From: Xylona heveae TC161
Taxonomy: Eukaryota > Ascomycota > Xylonomycetes > Xylonales > Xylonaceae
DNA length: 64,000 nt
NCBI RefSeq assembly: GCF_001619985.1
Contig: NW_017264194.1
Coordinates: 1,979,511 to 2,043,510 of the forward strand
Direction: 5' to 3'
In this document: piece after piece, positions 58,733-64,000 of the stretch
Layout: every line of letters starts with the position of its first letter
Position numbering within the stretch: the first letter of the stretch is position 1
Position numbers and translations under genes: made by a program
The notes under the pieces: generated by a model
What the model was told of the DNA's origin: nothing
The model's input: only the letters and a program-made list of their open reading frames with translations
Databases searched by the model: none

Positions 58733-61325
58733 TTACTTGCTGATGCCTAGTTCCTTGTAAAAGGCCTCGGTGCTGGGCTTCCGGCCAAGGAAGTCGATGA
58801 GGGTCTGCATCTCTTCCTGACTGCCGCCACGTTCGAGGACGGTGTGGCGGTACCGACGGCCCTCCTTTGCGTTCATTGGGTTCGACTTGAAGACGGTGTA
58901 GAACATGTCTGTGGAGTAAACTTGCGAGCTGTGGGGAGGGGATAGAAACGGGTTAGCGAAGTTGGGCTACTTTACTAGAACGCGGGGGAATGGGGTAGGG
59001 CGGAGCGGGGCGCGCGTTAAGAAAGAAGCGGGCAATCAGAAAGTCGAGAAGGAAGGATTGGATGGGATCAAAGGACAGTGGAGGATTGACTCACCTGAGG
59101 TAGCCATAATATCCGGCATCGTACCCGCCAATCAGATGGCCAAAGGTAGCCTGACCGTGACCCCAGTCGTTTGGCGCACCCAGGACCTCCGGGCCGTCGA
59201 TCAAGCTAATCTCCTTGCGGAGAGTGTTATACTTCTCCGAGACCTTGAGCTTCTCCACGGCCTCGTGGTCCTCGGGCTCATGCACGGTCATGTCGAAGAT
59301 GCCAAAGTGAAGCTGGCGGAGGTTGAATAACGCATCGTTGACGTGCTTAGTATCGATGAGCTTTTTGATGAGCTCGTCCGGAAGACGCTCCGACGGCTTC
59401 TCGGTGCCGGCCGGAGCGGATTCCATGTATGCCTGCATGTACTCGCCCGACAATGACGAGTAATGCCGACTGAGTGACTTCAACTGCGAGGGTGTCCAGC
59501 ACCAGTTCTCAAGCATTTGGCTGGGAGCCTCGACAAAGTCTCGCACCGTGTTTGTTCCGTGGAAGCGGGAGTAGATGGTGCGGCCAACAAGGTCATGGAT
59601 ACCGTGACCGAGCTCGTGGAAGAGGGTAACAACCTCCTCGTGCTTCAGCAGACTTGGTTTCTTAGGCGTCGGCTTCGAGAAGTTGCACACCAGTGCCGTG
59701 GCTGGGTAGCGCCGCTTGCCGTTCTCATCAATGAAACCCTGGATTTTGCAATCTTACGTTAGCATTTTGGCGACTTTTGAAAGAACACATATACTGTAGT
59801 CAAAAGCTATAGAATCACGAACCGGTTGGAGGTTGAAGTTGGCGGCGTGACCGTACTTGCCCTCACGAGGGAAAAGGTCGAGGTAGAGGTAGCCCGAAAA
59901 CTTGCCGCCTTCACCCTCGTCATCCCATACGCTGAAGACTTGCACATCCTCGTGCCAGACAATGTCGGAACCCTTGCCAGTCTCTGAAATCGCATCCCGC
60001 TCCTTGCCAGTGAGTTCGACAAAGACGAGACCGAAAATCTCTTCGAAAATCTGGAGCATGCCGCGAATCGTAGTCTGCAATGGGAAATACTCGGCAATCT
60101 TCTGGTGATCGAGGGAATACTGCTGCTCGACCAATAATCTGTCATAAAAGCGGTGATCCCAGAGATAGTAGTTGCCATCGTAAGCTTTGTCAAGACCGCG
60201 ATTTTTAAGGTCCTCCTTTTTCAGACTCTTGAGATTGTCAATCTCGGATTTGCCGCCGGCCGTGAGTCGGGTGCGCAAATCACCCAAGAACTCGTCAACC
60301 GTCTCAGGCGTCTTCGCCATCTTGTCTTCGATTCTAAAGGCTGCATGGTTAGGGTAACCGAGCAATCGAGCCGCCTCGTCACGCAAGATTATGGCCTCAC
60401 GGAACAGCGGCACGTTCTGATTGCACTTGTTCTCATTGTTTATGAAGACCTTCTTTCGAACGTCTGCATTCTTGGCATACTTCAAGGTCGGGAAAAGGTC
60501 CGGGTACTTGAACGTCAGCCAAACCTTGCCGGCATTCTCGCCCTCGCCCTTCTTCAGATTAGACACAATATCCTCTGGGACACCGTCCAATTCTTCAGGC
60601 GTAAACCAAATACCGCCCGTCTCTTCATTCAGGTTCTTCTGGAAGATGATGCTAAGCTGGCTTAGCCGCATCTTGATCTCCTTGAATCTATCACGCTTCG
60701 GGCCGGCAGGGAGCCCAAGCCCATTCCGAATGTAGCTCTTGTGCTCCTTCTCGAGCAGACGCTGGGATTCAGGATCCAGCTTCTCGCCCTTCTTCAGCGC
60801 AGCATCGACCAGCTTGAAAATATCCTCACGCATCGCCGACTCAATTGAGAACTCATCCAAGAGCTTCTCAGCTTCAGTGGATGCATCTCGCAAGCCTTGG
60901 TCCGTCGACACGGCCTGGTAGAAACCGATAATGTTCGATTCGAGCGCCATAGTATTCTCATCGTGCGCCATGGGCACCAGCACATTTTTAAAAGTTGCAT
61001 TGCCCTCGTTGAGATCTGCCGCAAGCTTGTCCTGAAGGCCGCGAGACTTGGCAATGAGTCTCTTGGTATCTTCAACCAAGGATTTCGGGGTTGCCGTGAA
61101 CTTTGGGGGTGCCTGCGGAGGCGACCGGTAAGCCTGAGCAGCCATACTCGCGTTGGTAAGTGGCCGTGATGACCAGCTCTGGGGTCGAGTAAATTGAGGC
61201 CTGAGCTGTCCGAGGAGCAATGAGACTCGTGGCGCGACTCTCGACGGAAACGCCACGATGAAGTAGAGTGCGACGAAAATGAAAAGAACGATGAAGAATA
61301 ATCTAAAGATTCGATGAGTAGCCAC
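58733..61325 (-). CDS. mepB: M3 metallopeptidase (saccharolysin/thimet oligopeptidase, MepB type)
   Basis: Three exons (61325-59823, 59738-59095, 58928-58733) give 780 residues. The zinc site is complete: His542-Glu543-x2-His546 in LFHELGHGIHD and the third ligand Glu571 in DFVEAPSQMLENW. Further M3A features are GGYDAGYYGYLRSSQVYSTD and NPMNAKEGRRYRHTVLERGG. The family cleaves short peptides released by the proteasome, in cytosol or mitochondria. The N-terminus is unusual: residues 5-27 (HRIFRLFFIVLFIFVALYFI) form a strong membrane anchor ahead of the usual start, which matches an internal Met at residue 61 (MAAQAYRSPPQAPPKF, ATG at 61145-61143). The frame is open through both, so both starts are possible. 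Assignment to the family is firm; location is uncertain. Confidence 0.95.
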
Positions 61326-61720
61326 GTTGACGACCCTCTTCAGAGGAAGTCCGAATCCAGAAATCTTTTTATAAATGATTGATATATAGAAAGAATGGCA
61401 GATTTGAAATGTATTGTTTTGGCATCAACATTGACCCCTCAAGAGAGCTGCAGGAGTAGCTCAGCTGTACTTCTCATACGACGTATGACAACCATCGGCG
61501 TTGCAAAAGACCGAGCGCTTAACCCGTTGCTTACCCGGCAATTCGTCCATCGTCATAGGAACGGCGGAATAATCCGAAAAAGGGTCTTTGAACGAGCAAA
61601 TGCTCAACCAGCTGCTGAACTTGCGCAAACACATTTGTCGGTCATTCCGAAAAATATCATCGAACCAAATACTAGCGCGGGGGTTTACAAATTGCTCCTT
61701 GCGATCACGTTTCGACAACA
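61326..61720. other. Divergent promoter region, mepB and STEEP1-like gene
   Basis: The 395 bases separate two outward-facing genes. TATATAGAAAG lies close to the mepB start. On the plus strand the frame of the STEEP1-like gene continues upstream without a stop for some distance, so an earlier start is not excluded. No RNA gene was recognised, although GGAGTAGCTCAGC at about 61.45 kb resembles a tRNA D-arm by chance. Confidence 0.45.
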
Positions 61721-62236
61721 ATGTCAACCCAAGAGGGACCGGCCTCGCCCTCTCATGCAATCAACACCTACCATTGCATCTGCAGCCAAACTCTTCTCGC
61801 GACAACATATAACCTCTCAGACCTTCCTCGACGGCAACATTCTGGACTCGATAAAGCCTTGATACTTCCTCTGAAATCTCTCAATGCGGACGCGACGAGC
61901 AATCCTAAGTCTTCAGGTATAGCGGCGGCCGAGGCTGGAACCGCAGGTGATGCGGAAGGCGAGGATGAGGAGGATGACAAGCAGTCGGGAGATACTCAGA
62001 GCGTGTTTGTCAATACCGTGATCTCACCCAAGGCGCTCGTGGTGCGCCGCGAAGATGGCTTCGAGAAGCGGGTGCTGTACCGCTGCGGTCGCTGCAGAGT
62101 TGCTGTGGGATATGTGCTAGAGGGCGAACGAAAAGTGGTATACCTTCTTCCCGAGGGCTTAGTAAGGACCAAAGAGATGCTGGAAGAGAAAGGCCCCGCG
62201 AATGAGATAGAAAAGATGATTCCTCTGATAGCTTGA
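61721..62236 (+). CDS. STEEP1-like (UPF0428/CXorf56 family) protein
   Basis: One uninterrupted frame of 171 residues from the first ATG. The N-terminal YHCICSQTLLATTYNLSDLP has Cys19 and Cys21, and a second pair, Cys122 and Cys125, occurs in RVLYRCGRCRVAVGYV; together they suggest a zinc-binding fold as in the STEEP1 family. Between them is an acidic Gly/Glu-rich loop (about residues 66-92), then VVRREDGFEKR. A hydrophobic tail is absent. Human STEEP1 helps STING leave the ER; moulds have no canonical STING, so the fungal role is unknown. The family assignment rests on motif memory and should be verified. The gene is divergent with the peptidase. Confidence 0.75.
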   Translation: MSTQEGPASPSHAINTYHCICSQTLLATTYNLSDLPRRQHSGLDKALILPLKSLNADATSNPKSSGIAAAEAGTAGDAEGEDEEDDKQSGDTQSVFVNTVISPKALVVRREDGFEKRVLYRCGRCRVAVGYVLEGERKVVYLLPEGLVRTKEMLEEKGPANEIEKMIPLIA

Positions 62237-62912
62237 TGGCATTTGGTCCATATTGGCCAGGTAGACAAACGGACTAGGAAAAGCGATCGGAAAGAAGCAG
62301 CTTTTCCCAGAACATCTGCGTCCTCTATAGGATTTATAAACATCTGTTGATTGGGAGTTATGGGCAGGATATCATACAAGGTCTTTTCTGGCGTAACGAA
62401 CGACCTACTAGCAAGGCGCTTCAGGAGTTCTTATGATTTGCATTAGGCGTAGGCCATCTTCAAGCATATCACCAATGAAAGAAGAGAAAGCCAAGTCATT
62501 TGGAATTCAAGCTGCTTTGGGCTAGAGCTAGGAAAAAGGGCAAATGACCCTTATCTACAGAAGTTGTGAGGTGGACTGTAACCATGATATTATGCGACCG
62601 CTATGTATCCAGACACCGGCGGCCACGAAAAGAGACCGCTCTGACTGAAAAGAAACCCAAACCCAACAAAAACCTTTCAAAGTAATTCGTTTCAGAATCG
62701 CTTTCGTGAGTTGCGTATTCCGTGTGAAGCAATAAACGTGTTTGGTCGAACTGAATGATGCGTATCAAAGTATTTCCCACAAAGTGGCTAGGAAGGATGC
62801 GAATCGAGAATTGCAAATTGACGGACCCTTATCGTCTCATCTCGAGAGGAGAATAGGCCTACTTCCGTGGAGCCTCAAAATGTGATTATTGATAAAATCA
62901 TAGGCGTTGCAT
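62237..62912. other. Convergent 3' flanks of STEEP1-like and myosin light chain genes
   Basis: The 676 bases hold both terminator regions. No gene or repeat was recognised. Confidence 0.5.
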
Positions 62913-63597
62913 TTAGTTTGCGAGAATGGTCCGGACAAGATCTATCATTCCGTCAGCATTTTGAAATCAAATTTAGGAGCTCGACCGGACGATCTTACCG
63001 ACGTAGTTGACATTGTCGCCAGTGGTATCAACACCCTTCAGAAGTTCGTTAACTTCCTCTTCAGTCATCTTCTCGCCCAAATTCATCAAAACTAAAGGAG
63101 CATCAGCCTCTCTGGTCCGAGAAAAGCCTGCCACGGCCATTCGAGCAAAGTGGGGGGCTCCGCAATGATTCCGCCCTTTATCCAGGAGAACATACTGTAC
63201 TTGAGCTGTCCGACAGCGATATATCCAGTCAGGTCTTTATCAAAGACCTGGAAACCGCGACAATACTCCTCGGGCTCGCCCGGGTCGCGGAAACCGCCAG
63301 GCCGGTTGAGGAGCTTCACAAACGACTCATAGTCAACTAATTGGCGGAGTGCGTTAGTCGATCATCTCGATAGGCAATATATTCGCGCGCCAGAGCAAGG
63401 AGGTCCATTCACTTACAATCGCCTCCAGCAGCTTGTTCGAGCTCAGAAACCTCCGCGAGAGTCGGATTCTGACCGCATGCGCGGAGGAGGTCGCCGAGAG
63501 ACTCGAGGGCAACCTGGCCGTTGCCGCGCTTATCGAAGAGCGCAAAGGCTTCCTTGTAGTTGGCAGAAGACTGATCGAGTGAGTGTGCGTTCGACAT
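62913..63597 (-). CDS. cdc4: Myosin II essential light chain (Cdc4 type)
   Basis: Four exons (63597-63417, 63336-63196, 63091-62999, 62941-62913) give 147 residues of an EF-hand protein. EF-like motifs are ANYKEAFALFDKRGNGQVAL at the start, YCRGFQVFDKDLTGYIAVGQ in the middle, and LLKGVDTTGDNVNYVDLV at the end. The first and third loops lack full calcium-binding residue sets. The overall pattern is that of fission-yeast Cdc4, the essential light chain of cytokinetic myosin, rather than calmodulin, which would have four regular loops and about 149 residues. It should bind the IQ motif of class II myosin and act in septation. The last exon is only 29 nt and is required to end the protein as DLVRTILAN. 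Confidence 0.9.
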
Positions 63598-64000
63598 GTT
63601 TGATGAAATGGATTGAGAATCCCAAGTAAAGCAAAGCGAAGCAAATGTAGAAGGATTCGAATCAAGAAGGAGAAGTGTCCCGCTGTGAAGAGCTTATGGA
63701 AGAGCGTGCAAGGGCCTTTGCGATTGGGAATAGAAGACGTAGAGCAAGGAGACAGAGTTGATGATCGTGCAGATTTCAAAATGTTGAAGAGATGCAGAAT
63801 CAAATGTAAACCAGCCAGAGACGCATGCGCAGTATTATTGATCGCTGTTTGGGAATCCTGTTGTTGGCGCGGCCTGCTTTGGTTCCAACTTCCCCCAAGG
63901 GAAGTCGGTCGCCCAGATCGGGAAGGAGCGGCCGGGCCGACGCCAGGGTCCCTCAAACGACTCCCATTTTTTGCGTGCGAGTAGAGTACGGGCAGAGAAC
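63598..64000. other. Upstream region of the myosin light chain gene
   Basis: The last 403 bases hold the leader and promoter of the light chain gene. A 123-codon plus-strand frame overlaps but has no recognisable content. The window ends here. Confidence 0.5.

Noticed and set aside
61445-61470. GGAGTAGCTCAGC, resembling a tRNA 5' end
   Set aside because: No matching TPsiC arm or closing acceptor stem downstream.

Overview
The window is nuclear DNA of a filamentous ascomycete, most likely Eurotiales (Aspergillus/Penicillium relatives). The basis is direct: genes carry many short GT...AG introns (mostly 50-70 nt) with CTAAC/CTGAC-like branch sites, exon translations are typical of Pezizomycotina, and the gene set (NDT80/PhoG-type regulator, cell-wall alpha-1,3-glucan synthase, Zn2Cys6 factor) fits moulds. 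No operon, CRISPR array, virus, intact transposon or confident tRNA gene was seen. Nineteen protein genes could be modelled exon by exon, and all models close in frame.

Left part (1-19 kb): a 4.4 kb stretch without a recognised gene, then an NDT80/PhoG-family transcription factor (XprG-like, 4.4-7.4 kb), an SDR oxidoreductase (8.9-10.5 kb, minus), eIF3g (11.1-12.1 kb, minus), a DUF2415 WD-like protein (12.8-15.0 kb, minus) diverging from mitochondrial Hsp70 (15.8-18.0 kb, plus), and a 73-codon micro-gene (18.5-18.8 kb, minus).

Middle (19-41 kb): a GH47 alpha-mannosidase converging on a 2,420-residue alpha-1,3-glucan synthase in ten exons (22.9-30.8 kb), a 3.6 kb non-coding stretch, isopropylmalate dehydratase of leucine synthesis, the ALG7 GlcNAc-1-P transferase that starts N-glycan assembly, and nucleoporin SEH1. 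Three of these act on wall or secretory glycans (GH47, AGS, ALG7), but nothing in the sequence shows that they are co-regulated.

Right part (41-64 kb): a hypothetical protein with a duplicated 29-residue module, a Ser-rich hypothetical with a conserved-looking helical tail, beta'-COP (SEC27), a small single-pass membrane hypothetical, a Zn2Cys6 transcription factor, a 4.2 kb repeat-rich gene desert, an M3 metallopeptidase with an N-terminal membrane anchor, a STEEP1-like protein diverging from it, and a Cdc4-type myosin light chain.

Most genes are housekeeping and show no sign of transfer. I did not find a clear novel system. The best leads are the duplicated-module protein, the micro-gene, possible dual start use in the peptidase, a possibly optional in-frame intron at the SEH1 tail, and a 14-bp inverted-repeat pair bounding about 1.6 kb of the right-hand desert.
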